Source of the DNA: Crocodylus rhombifer
Lineage: Eukaryota; Chordata; Crocodylia; Crocodylidae
Direction of reading: 5' to 3'
Length of the DNA stretch: 64,000 nt
Assembly (NCBI GenBank): GCA_038503035.1
Contig: JAVSML010001068.1
Span: 231,591-295,590 of the forward strand
The position numbers and the translations under genes are program-made. Below the pieces are notes generated by a model. That model worked only from the letters and a program-made list of their open reading frames with translations, was not told the DNA's origin and did not search any database. How positions within the stretch are numbered: the first letter of the stretch is position 1; every line of letters starts with the position of its first letter. Below are positions 22,954 through 34,927 of this stretch, in pieces.

Positions 22954-23066
22954 GGTGTTGTGAGCAATGTGTGGTGGCGTTTGCTCCCTGCTTGCTCTGG
23001 ATCCATGAGCAATTGGATCATTGTCTCCCTAGTTGTTGGGCACTACATGGAGTTGGGGGTCTAACA

Positions 23067-24059
23067 AATTATTATTGTCATCACCATCATGCCTCCGTTC
23101 ATAGACTGGGGGGCATCACAGAACTTTCCACAAGCAAACTAAAGAGTTGGGGCATTTCCCAAATAGAAAATCAGAACATGTTTTGTACAGTAGCTGTCAT
23201 TGCAATGTAAAGTGGTAGGATGCTAGGAGAGATCAGACATTGTCCTCCATCCTTCCCATGCCTCAGTAAGCAAATCAGTATACACACTTGGGAGAGCTCT
23301 TTCTTGTCTGTCTTCCTTTTGTGCATCAACTGTCGCATTATTCCCAAAACATATCATTGCTATGTTTTTCATGTTCAAATGTGACAAAAGCATACAAAGT
23401 ATTTACAGTACTCTTAGCTGCTGCTCTGAATCACAGCTATATATTTTTTAGTTTATAAACATTCACTGGCACCAAAATTATCTTTCCTCTTTCATTTTTC
23501 ACAGAACTTCAGACAGGATTAACTTTTGGAAGCCACCTAGTAAACCAACACCAAAAAGAAGATATGGACTATGGTAACAGTCACAGTCAACTTCTGTGAT
23601 TTCATTCCTAAATTTTGGTAAAGATACTTCTCTGAACCTACTCAGAAAGGGACAGCAAAATACCCTGCTTCACATCCTTCCAATGGGCTCTGAACATCAT
23701 AGGAAATGATAAAAAACAAAAAACCTTGTGTGACTCCATATGGTGATCTCCCCCTCCAAAAGGTTGTGCAACTGGCTAAAGGTAAGAGTCTTGAGGTACA
23801 CTACTACATCACCATGTGAGAGCAAGAGAAACAGGAAAGTTCATGTTCCATGGCTAACAGGATTAAAGGAACAAACATTTTTTCATTGGCATCATTTCAG
23901 GTAAGGGTCTGCACTGACTGCAAAGGCAACAGTTTGAGGTTTTTTAATGAAATATTTTTCAGATTTTTCCAACCATATTTAGGTTATTTCCTAGAGAGAT
24001 TTTAATGCTTCATCACATTTCCATTTTCTTGACCAGATTTAGCTAATCTCACTTGCTGT
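23067..24059. other. Non-genic stretch
   Basis: No gene or clear repeat seen. Confidence 0.5.
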
Positions 24060-24545
24060 GTGTGCACCTACATGTGTGTTTTACTGAGGGGCTTATTAGC
24101 TCCTCAGTAAAGCATCTCTATCTACATGTGCATCCATATTAACACACAGTAAACTAACTAATTACACGGTAGGATAGTACTATCATGAACAAGTACTATC
24201 CTACAGTAGAGTAGTTACATGCACCACAACATATGTGTAGATGGCTAGTGGGGCTGGCTGAAGCATGAGGGTGCTTCAGGGTGGGGGCTGCCTGCTGACT
24301 AGCCCCACACTATAGCACCTTCATGCTCCAGCCATTCCCTCCAGAGCACATTTTGCTGGAGGGAGTATCCCTGAGCTGGCAGGCTGGCCTCCCTCCCTGG
24401 GCTCCCTGCCGACCGAGGCTGCTTCATCCTGGCTAAACATGCTGACGTCCCAGGCACATGTGTAAATACTGTGCCTGGGAGCAATGAACTCCAGTGCAAA
24501 CTGCACCAGAGTTTATTACTACTTGCTAATTGTACAGGCAGATGC
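24060..24545 (+). mobile_element. Inverted-repeat element, copy 1 of 2
   Basis: Starts TGTGCACCTACATGTGTGTT and ends TTGTACAGGCAGATGCC, imperfect terminal inverted repeats. The interior hairpins are TAGGATAGTACTATC / GTACTATCCTA (about 24170-24205) and CTAGTGGGGC / GCCCCAC with the GACTAG motif. The sister copy 2.5 kb downstream (26526-27004) has the same length, order and orientation. No coding content, so it is non-autonomous. Confidence 0.75.
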
Positions 24546-26525
24546 CCCTCATGAATGGTACTTTAGTCTCCAATTGGTCTAACTGAAGCCAATGAGATCT
24601 TACAGGTAGAAAGATGAATGAAGTCATCAGAATCCATCCCCATACTAGCAGCATAAGGGATGGTATGTGTGTAAAAAGTTTACATGAACCAAAGAGGGGG
24701 AAATAAGACTTTAATTTATGTTTGCAAACAAGACAATAGAAAAAAATAGCCCAGTCCAGAATTTGTGCCATAGTTAACAGTTACTGTTCGTTAGGGGAAG
24801 AAATGATAAACTGGAAGAGACTAATGGCAACTGGAGAATATTTTTGGAACTTTTTTTAACACTGTATATGATATTTATGTGATATATGTAAATATGTTTG
24901 TTTTTCCATCCTGCAGATTCCAGCTTCATGTTAGTAAACTCCTGATTTACTGCACATTGCAACTAATATAATATCACAACATTCCTATTTATCCTCTTCT
25001 ATGATTACTAATGATGTGCATATTATATTTTAGGTTAGTTTAGGTTCATATAAACTGACAGGGTTTGCCATGCTCCTTTTAAAGATTTTTTTTTTATTTT
25101 ATTTTTTATAGATTGTACTGATGTAAAATAACATAATTACCTTATCGAAAGTAATGGTGCTATAACTAATCTCAGCAGAGACTTGAAGGAAGGTGAGTAA
25201 GAGATCAATTCAGCATGTTAGCAGGGGTTTACTTTACCTCCATTAATAAATCCAAGTGGTATTCTGTGAGTGTGTCCGTAGCACTAGATAATTTCTCTTA
25301 CCATTATAATAGGGCTGTAGTTGTATCACAAGCTGTAGAAACATTACCAGAAGCAGATAGACATAATTTGCTCTGATATTGTCCCCATCTGTTATTTTTT
25401 CAAATGTAACTGCAGCCGGAGGGAGGGGGGAGGGGGAGAGAGTGGAGGCATGGGCTGAGCTGCCAGATTTAAAAACATCATCAATGCCACAAACAATTTC
25501 AAAAGACAACATTTTTAAAAAACTGTCAAACCTAATGACTTTCCCCAGAGATGAAAACTCATGTTTAGGATTCAGAGTGGAAGAGAATGAGAAATATATT
25601 GAAAAGCAAATAGTTTGATAGGGTTTTACTCTAAGAAAAAAAAAATCCAATCACTTTTGTGTGGCCAGATGGCTGATATATTTTTTTCAAAAGTCAAGAT
25701 TTAAAAATGTAGATGAAAGGCAGTTTTATACTACATGGGATTTAAAAATAAGATAGCAAGAATATAGATGGAATATCAAGAAAAATGACAGTGGAGTTGC
25801 TATGACAGGGCCAGATTACTCACCTCCTGTTTCCAGTTCTGTGAGCACACCTTAATACCTACACATCAAACATCTATATAGGGACATTACTGCTTAGAAA
25901 CCTAGACTGTAAATTAACAACACACTAGCAACTTCACACTCACTCACTGTGGATGCCCCTGAGTGCTTCTGTATGAAATAACACGTCTGCTTTCTCCTGT
26001 GAAGAGCAGCCTTTACATATACCACCCATTCTGTACACGTACCTGTAAATATATTCTAAATACACAATTTATACATACAAAATACTTAGAACTCATATCT
26101 ACTATAAACACAGTTTTCTGGCTAGAGTTTTTAAACTTGATCATAGAGGCATTGGGATTTTTTGGTAGTGGTGCGAGGCATTTTTGGTAGTATATATGGT
26201 ATTTTGCACATAAACAGTTGAAGAATAGATAGAGGCCATGCTGAAATTTGACCATGGCAGTGAGTACATTTTTCTACTCTTAATAAACAGGACACAGTTT
26301 CATTTCCAGGTCAATTAAATTTTTCAATGAGAGGAGAAGAATATATCAGGTGTCAGACACTCATTATGAAGTCATGTATGGGTTTTGTTTCACTTGTGTT
26401 TTAGCTCAGATGTGAGCCAAAATAATTCCATTGCCAGGCCTCTGCTCCTCAAAAATATGGGCTATGTCCATCACAGTTAGACATGTGATTGGTAAAGTGG
26501 CATTAGCTTCTGTTTGGTTCACAGT
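24546..26525. other. Non-genic stretch
   Basis: AT-rich DNA with a T-rich run at 25086-25110 and a short GGGAGGGGGG patch at 25420. No gene recognised; the 135-codon minus-strand frame at 25243-25650 has no known domain. Confidence 0.5.
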
Positions 26526-27004
26526 GCGTGCATCTACATGTGCATTTTACCTCACAGTAGACTAATTAGCTCCACAGTATAGCATCACAGTCTACATATG
26601 CACCAGTATTGGGGCAAAGTAGATAAATTAACTCCACCATAAGATAGTACTCTCAGGGGCAGTACTATCTTGTGGTAGAGTATTTATGTGCAACCAAACG
26701 CACCTGTAGACTGTGGCAGGGGCTGACTGGGGCACAAGCGTGCTAAAGTGTGGAGGCTGCTTGCCAGCTAGCCCTACACTGTAGAACCCTTTTGCTCTAG
26801 CCAGCCCCTCTGCCACCCAATGCCACTACCTGGAGCCCAGGACTGACCCCCTGGGCCTACTGCCAGCCCAGAGCTGCTCCACCCCAGCTCAATGTGCTGC
26901 AGTCCTGGTTGCACATGTAAACACTGTGCCCAGGAACAGCTGATTCTGGCACAAACTGCAAGGGAGTTTATTGTATTGCACTAATTGCACATGTAGATGC
27001 ACCT
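26526..27004 (+). mobile_element. Inverted-repeat element, copy 2 of 2
   Basis: GCGTGCATCTACATGTGCAT at the left and GCACATGTAGATGCACC at the right give clear terminal inverted repeats with core TGCATCTACATGTGC. The interior shares with 24060-24545 the GATAGTACT...AGTACTATC hairpin, CTAGCCCTACACTGTAG, CATGTAAACACTGTGCCCAG and the GCAAACTGCAAGGGAGTTTA-type tail. Termini are better preserved than in copy 1. Confidence 0.8.
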
Positions 27005-28009
27005 ACAAGTGGCAGGAATAAATATTATTGGATGGGGCACTAAGTTACAGGGCCAGTGCATGCTGGTGCTGTTGGTCATGGCAAAGGAGTGTGCAGCAGG
27101 GGTGCTGGGTGTGGCACTGCGGTGGCAGGGTACGGTGGTGCCACTGGAGCAATGGAACCACATGGTCCTAGGTGCTGCTGCTGTTGCTGGCTACCTCAAA
27201 ATTAGTTTGGGGGAAGGGGGGCCTAAGCCCTGTTAGCCCTAGCCTTCTGTTGCCTATGGATGCACCCATTAATATTAGTAACACACCAACAGAAATGATT
27301 ACTTAAGCATTTAGATAATTTTTGTGGTCTTGCTGTAACTGAATCTTGATACATTGCTCCCATTAAACAGGATATTACAGAATGATTTCATTCCTTTCCC
27401 AAAAAATATGGTTTGCAAGCATTAAATAATAGTTATTATTTGCTTAGGCTATAAACAGATGTTGTATTTCTTTTTAGAGAAAACCTTTAGAGAAAATCTT
27501 TTGTCCTGGAATCCTACAGATGTAGGAGTACATTGTCTCACTTTAAGTACCTGTGAAGTATGGAAGTGACAACACTTTTTCCCCAGGATATGACCCTGTG
27601 CCTCTGTAAGTTAACTGCAGGGCACTCATATTAATTGCGAGTCACTCAAGAAACAAGCCTGTCAGGCTGTGTGCTCCCACTGGCCACCTATCAGCAAATG
27701 AACAGTAGTAGTACCTTGAAATGGTTACATATGTAAATAGCTGTGCTGCTTCTGTCTTGATCCAGATCAAAACCTAGGACAGTCAGAACCTCATCCAATG
27801 AGGTATCTGTTTACAGCCTTAAAGAAAGGAAAGATTGTGGCAACCTACTAAAAATGACTGTTCTTTTTAGGGTGCATAAATGTGTATGTCTAAATGCTCA
27901 AGGTATGACCAAGCCATCTCTAGAAGTAAAATTGTGTATGGCTGCTTTGTGTGTTGTTCTTAGTTAAACACAATAGCTGGAGTTGCACCTTCCAGAAAAG
28001 GGTTTCCCT
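27005..28009. other. Non-genic stretch
   Basis: A GC-richer patch at 27020-27240 is probably repeat-derived (the GCTGCTGCTGTTGCTGGC motif resembles the interior of the 4737-4970 element). The remainder is anonymous. Confidence 0.4.
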
Positions 28010-28215
28010 GGCCTCTGAATGCTGGAAAATGCAAGAAAAGACAGATGGGTCAGATCAGTCTAGATAGGCTCTACCTGTATACTTTTTCCTTCAGCATGAG
28101 TTCTCTACTATTGTGAGATACAAGATTTAATTGGGCTGAAGAGAAATCAGAGTACAAGTTACCTACTTAAATGGACTTGTGGTCTGAGCCAGTATGGCAT
28201 GTCTTTTGTTCTTAT
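28010..28215 (-). mobile_element. Interspersed repeat with CATACTGGCTCAGACC motif
   Basis: On the minus strand, CATAAGAACAAAAGACATGC is followed by CATACTGGCTCAGACCACAA and a 150-bp body with GATCTGACCCATCTG. The CATAAGAAC...CATACTGGGTCAGACC header belongs to an abundant reptilian repeat (recognised by motif, name not assigned). A plus-strand relative lies at 50915-51120. Confidence 0.55.
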
Positions 28216-30040
28216 GACTTCAGTTAGTTTTGTCAGGGTAGAGAACAGAGTTCTGGGCCTGCAGTGTTTCATATATTAGTCATTATTGGCTGTTGCAAGT
28301 CACTGTTAATTTATCAGGATTACTCCCTTTCATACAAAATGATTAAAGGTCAATGATATATTACAGAACTTCTATAAGGAACAGGCTAAAAGGCCTTGCA
28401 ATAGGAGAGAAGCTGTCAGTGTTATCATACAAAATCAGTTGTTCAATTAAAGGCATCTTACATCTAGTGATTGCCTCTGTAATTAGAGACATGCCTACTG
28501 TCAGTCAGGATAAACCTCAGAGCAACGAGGAGAGGGATGCTTATCCTCTATTCCTTACCCTTCTTCATGTCTCATAGCAGCACACATGAAAGCTCATCTA
28601 AAATGGTTGATCCCTCCCATTGTCCTTTGCCAGTCACCTCCTAGTTCTCAGCATTCTTACCAGCTTCCTAGAATGCATTTGCTGGTTGCTGCTTGCATCT
28701 ATCATAAAGTACTCTGTCTCTTCCCTCTCCTTTCTTATTTCACATTTCCAAAACACAAAATGAAGAGGTTTCTGAAGAGCTAAACTGCTGAGTGAGTTGA
28801 AGCAGCAGCTATTTAGCCCAAATCTGTGTGGAAATTATTCCAGTTGTTTACAATGGGACCAATAGAGCTACTGTTGCTGATAAAAAATGTACTTCCTCAC
28901 ATGCCCCATTTCCCCATGAAATCTACTGTGCATATTCCCACTGCCCAGCCTGTGTGATTTAGGAGTTGCCTTCACACTGCCTACTTCTTGCAATAGGTGA
29001 TTGAAATTTTTTTTTTTAAATAAAATTGTTTAAAAATGGCATTACATTTTTATTTTGACTCCATTCCATTAGGAAAGTGAATTGTGACAAAGCACTATAT
29101 CACCTGCCACTGCTAAACCTTCCCTCAATTTGCTGTAAAAAAAAAAAAAAAAATGTAATCTGACTCTTGCATGGCCTACTCCTGATATAATATTCTTCCT
29201 TTGTCTTCACCTCTTACTCCTTCCTTAAGACCTCCTGGCTCTCCTTACAAGCCTTTTTCCTCTTTCCATATTATTGCAGTTGGGCATTAAAAGCAAATAC
29301 ACATGCCTCAGACAAGCTGTTGTCAAACAAAGCAGATGGGTCCTCTTGCATGACATCCTGGACATCCTTAGTCTTCCTAGTCCAACAACCTAGCGAGAGG
29401 CTCAGTGTGCCAGCCTGGGAAGCAAAGGCTCTGTGCAATGAAAAGTGATATATAATATACATTAAAATGCCTCCTCAGTAAGGATATTGTTTCCTGAGAA
29501 TTTCCCCACCTGTCTTTCTAGCCATAACACCACCTATAAGACCATATTTTTCTAGAAGACCTTATTTCAACTTTGTTAAGTTCTGCGATATGAAGAATAC
29601 AGTTGTTGTATCTTTTAAATCAATGGACCTACAGGGACTATATTGATTGTAGATTACACCCACAATATCTTTCACCTCCTCCATCTTATACCAAATGCTG
29701 TTCTTATATTTTTTAGCTTGTTCTCACTAGTTTACTGGTTTCTTCATCATGCTTCATCTTCTATCTTCTCTCTTCTCCCTCCAACATCTTCAAAGATATC
29801 TACATGAACATTTCTAACAGGAGACCTGCTGCAAGAGACAAATGTTTATGGCACGTGAAAATGAATGAAGATACATTGGTTTAATGCTCATGAGAAAAAT
29901 TAAAAATATACCATATAAGTTAGCAACCCATGCCCAACAGTGCCATTCCTGTTGTTCAGAACTGAGCATGCACAAACAATATATTCAAAAAAGGAATTAG
30001 ATCCAATACAGTGCTCCTTGACTGAACAGAGAGCAGCCAA
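28216..30040. other. Non-genic stretch
   Basis: AT-rich DNA with a poly(A) run at about 29136-29153; no gene recognised. Confidence 0.5.
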
Positions 30041-30076
30041 CATAGAATCATAGAAAATTATGGTTGGAAGAGGCTG
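30041..30076 (-). mobile_element. CR1 3'-end remnant
   Basis: CATAGAATCATAGAAAATTATGG then TTGGAAGAGGC resembles the reverse complement of an older CR1 3' end (TGATTCTATG repeat plus CCTCTTCCAACC-like UTR). Very short piece. Confidence 0.45.
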
Positions 30077-31450
30077 TAACACGTCACAGCTGTGCCCAGC
30101 AGATTTTGGCCTGTTAGCAACATCAGGCAGGAACAGTGGTGACGTGTAGAGGGTTCACGGGGGTGCACGTTCACCCCCTGAGAGTGCTGGTGCACCTCCT
30201 GACTGGCCACAATCGCTGCTTAGGCAATGGGCAGGGGAGGCAGGCAGGAACACCAGTACCCACTCTGAAAGTGCCAGCCAATTGCTACGATAGCTGCAGC
30301 TGTTTCCAGAAGTGGCTGCAGCCGCTTCTGGGAGCAGCTGCAGTGATCTTCCAGCACTTGCTCCCAGAAGCGGCATAGCCACTCCTGGAAGTGGCTGCAG
30401 TGATTGGCTACAGCGATTGGCCATCATGGGATTGCCCAAGAGGGGACCCTCCCCCTGGTCAGTCGGACCACATGCCCCCCTGACTAAGGCAGCACCAGTT
30501 GCCCATGGGCAGGAAGATGTAGCCCCACCTCCAGACTTACCTACCATGACTTGATATTAAAAGGTAAAATTCTTCTGATGGGGGCCCTCCCATCCTGCCA
30601 AGTTGCTAGTCCTGGAGAACCCTGTCCATTCTAACATAAGTGGCAATGCCTGCCATCTCAACAGTGCCAGCCTACCCTACCCTGCAGAACCTGTGGCCAC
30701 AGGGGGCTCCACAGCCAAGTGGCCCCCTGCAGCCATGAACACTCCACCATGAATACTTTGTGGCCATGAACACGCTGGGTTGATGCTGTGGCTTCCACCA
30801 GCTTCATATCCAGCTACTCACCACACCGTCCCAGCCCCCTCCCCCCCGCCACTGCCAATGCCACCGGTGGCTTCTTCAGCCGCTTGCCGCCCTTCTCACC
30901 CACTCCTGCTGATTCCACTGGTTTCTTCATGTCAGGGGCCCCAAAACTATATCTTTTAGGGAGCCCCAAAAAATTGTGGGCCAGCCCTTCATCTCAGCAT
31001 GACATTGCTCTTTTCATGATGCCAAATCCATCATTCATGTCCCTTCTCCTTTTATGCACTAACCAAAAGGGTGGCCCTTTCTCACCGCAGAGGGACATCA
31101 TCTTAAGCGAGGTCAACGGGAACTACTGGAAGCTCCTCCAGCCCTACATTCCCTCCACAAACCTCTGAGCCTTTAAATCAGTCACTGGGGCTCCAGTTTG
31201 GGCTGGGAGTACTTCAAAATGCATCTAACCCTCCCCCCAGCTCAGTTTGGAGTGCCTTTCTAAGGAATAAATTCCGGTCTTCCCACTCAGGTTCCCTAAA
31301 AGTCCATCTTGAATAAACAAACAAAAATGTGGACAGAATCACCAGTTTCTGGTGCTCCCTCCTCAGCCTCTCATCCAAGGGCCTTCACTCTTCTTCCTGT
31401 GCTTCCATATGGCTGATCAGAGTTGTGTACTTGCAGCATGACAGCATTCC
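30077..31450. other. Non-genic stretch with short direct and inverted repeats
   Basis: Around 30295-30420 the motif CAGAAGTGGCTGCAG and its variants occur several times in both orientations. The 126-codon frame at 30788-31168 is Ser/Pro-rich at its start and shows no domain. Probably decayed repeat DNA. Confidence 0.4.
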
Positions 31451-31562
31451 AATCTCCAGATCCTAGCTGTCCTGACCGTGATATAGCGCCTCCTGATATC
31501 TAGCCTAAATCTACCCTCTGCCAGCTTGTGACTGTTATTTCTGGTCACTCCTGGCAATGCTG

Positions 31563-31962
31563 NNNNNNNNNNNNNNNNNNNNNNNNNNNNNNNNNNNNNN
31601 NNNNNNNNNNNNNNNNNNNNNNNNNNNNNNNNNNNNNNNNNNNNNNNNNNNNNNNNNNNNNNNNNNNNNNNNNNNNNNNNNNNNNNNNNNNNNNNNNNNN
31701 NNNNNNNNNNNNNNNNNNNNNNNNNNNNNNNNNNNNNNNNNNNNNNNNNNNNNNNNNNNNNNNNNNNNNNNNNNNNNNNNNNNNNNNNNNNNNNNNNNNN
31801 NNNNNNNNNNNNNNNNNNNNNNNNNNNNNNNNNNNNNNNNNNNNNNNNNNNNNNNNNNNNNNNNNNNNNNNNNNNNNNNNNNNNNNNNNNNNNNNNNNNN
31901 NNNNNNNNNNNNNNNNNNNNNNNNNNNNNNNNNNNNNNNNNNNNNNNNNNNNNNNNNNNNNN
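31563..31962. other. Assembly gap (400 N)
   Basis: Exactly 400 undetermined bases within the CR1 C-terminal region. The flanks (GGTCACTCCTGGCAATGCTG and GGGGACCAGGGAC) are separated by only about seven bases in the related copy at about 5500-5530, so the gap either hides an insertion or is placed with a wrong size. Confidence 0.99.
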
Positions 31963-33391
31963 GGGGACCAGGGACTTTCCCAGTGCCTGCTGGTCCCCTC
32001 TGACCAGTTTGTAACAGGCCACAAGATCCTCCTTCAGCCTTCTCTTGTGGAGGCTGAACAGGTTCAGGTCCTGTACCCTCTCCTTATAGGGCCTGCCCTG
32101 CTGCCCCCTGATCATGCAAGTGGCCCTCCTCTGGACCCTCTCCATGTTGTCCACATCCCTCCTGAAGTGTGGCGCCCAGAACTGGACGCAGTACTCCAGC
32201 TGCAGCCTGACCAGTGCCACAGAGGGGGAGTATCACCTTGTTGGACCTGCTTAAGATACATCTGTGGTTGCATGACAAGATGCGGATGGCCTTCCTGACT
32301 GCATCCCCACACTGCCAGCCCATGTTCATCTTAGAGTCAATGATGACTCCAAAATCCTTTTCTGCCTCTGTACTGACAACAAGGGAGTTCCCCAGCCTGT
32401 AGGTATGGTGCCAGTTTTTCCTCCCCAGGTGCATCACTTTGCACTTGTCAGTCTTGAATCCCATCCTATTGTCATCCGCCCACCCTTGTAAGCGGTCTAC
32501 TCCTAATTGCAGCCTATTCCTCCCTTCTAGCGTGCCCACATCCCCCCACATCTTAGTGTCACCTGCAAATTTGAACAGGGTGCTTTTTACCCCCTCATCC
32601 AAGTCACTGATGAAGATGTTGAACAGTGCAGGACCAAGGACCAAGCCCTGTGGAACCCCACTGCCCGCATCCCTCCAAGTCGAAAATGACCCATCCACCA
32701 CCACTCTCTGGGTGCAGCCCTCCAGCCAGCTGGCGACCCAATTGACTGTGTGGGTGTCGACACCACAGTCCCCCAGTTTCTTAATGAGAACGGGGTGAGA
32801 CACAGTGTCGAAGGCCTTCCTAAAGTCCAGGAAGACTACGTCCACTGCTACCCCTGCATCTAAGGATTTGGTGATATGGTCATAGAAGGCCACCAGGTTG
32901 GTCTGACAGGACCTGCCACTAATTTACCCACGTTGGTTGCCCCTAAGCATAATCTCCACTGCTGGCCTCTTGTGGATATGTGCCAGAAGAATTCTCCCAA
33001 AAAGCTTGCCCATGATCAAGGTAAGACTAACTGGCCTATAGTTTCCCGGATCTTCCTTCTCCTTTTTGAAGATAGGGACCACGTTGGCTCTCTTCCAGTC
33101 CTCTGGCACCACTCCAGAGCACCACAAGTGCTCGTAAATCTGTGCTTGGGGTCCTGAAATGACCTCAGCCAATTCCCTTAGTACTCTAGGGTGGAGATCG
33201 TCCGGACCAGCTGACTTGAATACATCCAGTCCCTCCAGAAGTTCCCTAACTAGTTCCTCACTAACCCTCAGCCTAGGTGAGCCTCCCCTGGGGCATGAGG
33301 TGGACCCAGCAGGGGGGTGACTATTCTGGTCCCTGTTTGGGAAAATGGAGGCAAAGAAATCATTAAATATGTTGGTTTTGTCATCTGGTGT

Positions 33392-33440
33392 CAAATTTCC
33401 TAACGTGACCAAATTTCCTAAGGTGACCAAATTTCCTAAC
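33392..33440. repeat. 18-bp tandem repeat within CR1 coding region
   Basis: CAAATTTCCTAACGTGAC is repeated 2.7 times in frame, giving a repeated LGNLVT hexapeptide between the endonuclease and RT domains. Confidence 0.9.
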
Positions 33441-34927
33441 ATGTCCTGCAGGGGCCCCACATTACCCGGAACTTTCTTTTTGGCCCCTATGTATTTAAAA
33501 AAGGACTTCTTGTTGTCCTTAATCTCCGAAGCTAGTCCCAGTTCCATCTCTGCCTTGGCCTTCCGGGACCTTAGTGCTTCCCCAACTATTCTCCTTAGCT
33601 CACTGAAGTCTGCCCTCCTGAAATCTAGGGCTTCTGCCTTGCTGTAGGCCTTTGCCACCCTGCGCTGGATGACGAACTCCAGCAGGTGATGATCACTGTC
33701 GCCCAGGTGGTCAAGCACCGGCAGCCCCCTCACCAGGTCATCTCCTGTGGACAGCACAAGGTCCAACAAGGCATCTCCCCTGTTGGGGCTGTGCACCTCC
33801 TGGGTTAGAAGGAGGTTCTGCATTCTGGCTAGGAACCTATGTGAGCGGTCAGACCTGGCTGACTGCTCTTGCCAGCAGATGTCTGGAAAGATCAGGTCAC
33901 CCATGATGACCACATCCTTTGACTTCACTACCCCCGTGAGCTGACTTAAGAAGTCCTGGTCAAACTCTTCCCCTTGGTTGGGAGGTCTGTAGTAGACCCC
34001 CACCGTTAAGTCTCTTTCCCCTCGACTCCCTTGTATTCTAACCCAGAGCACTTCAGAATGCCCCTCCTCTGAGTCTTTGTTAATTGACGAGGATGTGTAT
34101 TCCTCCTTAATATAGAGTGTCACGCCCCCACCTTTCCTTCCTATCCTGCCCCTCCTGTACAGCCTATATCCCTTGACATTCACCGCCCAGTCATGGGTTG
34201 AGTCCCACCATGTTTCAGTGACCCCACTATGTCTGGGTTGGTGTTGGCTAGCAGGAGGGTAAGTTCCTCCTGATTGTTCCCCATACTACGAGCATTTGTG
34301 TAGAGGCATTTGAGGCCTCCCATGGATGTGTGAACTGGCCCGCTAAGCACAGCATTACCCTGGCCCCTGTCACTTACCTGTGTACATGTTCCGCTCATCA
34401 GTCTAGGCTGGGCTGTACTTGTGGGTGTTGCTTGGTCTGGCAGTTCGATGTTTCCTCCACCCCTGTCTTCTCCTTACCCCAACGAGCCTAGTTTAAAGCC
34501 TGCCAGAGGAGATGCACCAACCTAGAAGAAAACACACGCTTACCTTTAGGGGAAAGGTGGAGCCCATCCTATCTGAGCATATCTCTTGTTGTGATGTGCC
34601 GGTCATTGTCAAGGAAGCCAACTCCTGGGCTTCCCCAGCGTCCTGCATAGGCTTCCCCTGTGACATCTGCTTGGTGCCTCCCCTGCCCTTCAGCAGAGCT
34701 GGCAATGATGGTAGCCAGACCCGCTCCTCGCTCTGGAAAGAGAAAAGCTCTTCTCTAGAGCTGGTGGAGATAGCAGCAACCCCTGCCCCTCACTTCAGGA
34801 AGGGGAAATATCCACTCTCAGCCAGCCTGTGTAGTGACCCAGCAAGGCTGGCAGCAACATTGGCATGCTCCAGGATTTACTCCAGCAAGCAACACATTCT
34901 CTCCCCTTTTCCTTTTGTCCTGCTACA

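Larger units (their letters stand above)
22417..23066 (+). mobile_element. Solo retroviral-type LTR
   Basis: A block of about 650 bp begins TGGTAGGG and ends CTAACA, with the TG...CA termini of retroviral LTRs. Internally, in the right order, it has a U3-like region, a TATA box (TATAAAA, 22861-22867), then 81 bp later an AATAAA (22948-22953), and a GT/T-rich U5-like tail. It is flanked on both sides by ATTATTAT-type sequence; this could be a target duplication but is blurred by the simple repeat at 22402-22416. No gag, pol or env sequence adjoins it, so it looks like a solo LTR left by recombination. Retroviral class not assigned. Confidence 0.7.
31451..34927 (-). pseudogene. Long CR1 LINE with endonuclease and reverse transcriptase (broken; contains assembly gap)
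   Basis: The most complete CR1 here, read on the minus strand from about 34927. A 5' region has no clear ORF1. The endonuclease start LKCLYTNARSMGNNQEEL follows (within 34398-34180), then a frameshift, then a 419-codon frame 34183-32924. That frame holds the AP-endonuclease-like core with GD at residues 95-96 and SDHH at 163-166, the linker with the LGNLVT repeat (249-264), and the RT start (KRANVVPIFKK, NYRPVSLT). The RT core resumes in the frame 32893-32084, with FLDFRKAFD (21-29), PQG (81-83) and FAGD (109-112) where FADD is expected: one catalytic Asp is Gly. The endonuclease motif reads GDLIFPD where GDFN is usual. The 3' end with the ATTCTATG tail is missing; homology stops near 31451. 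Not functional. Confidence 0.95.

Noticed and set aside
31528..32298. Long frames reading through the N gap
   Set aside because: Length is an artefact of undetermined bases; only the CR1 frame outside the gap is meaningful.
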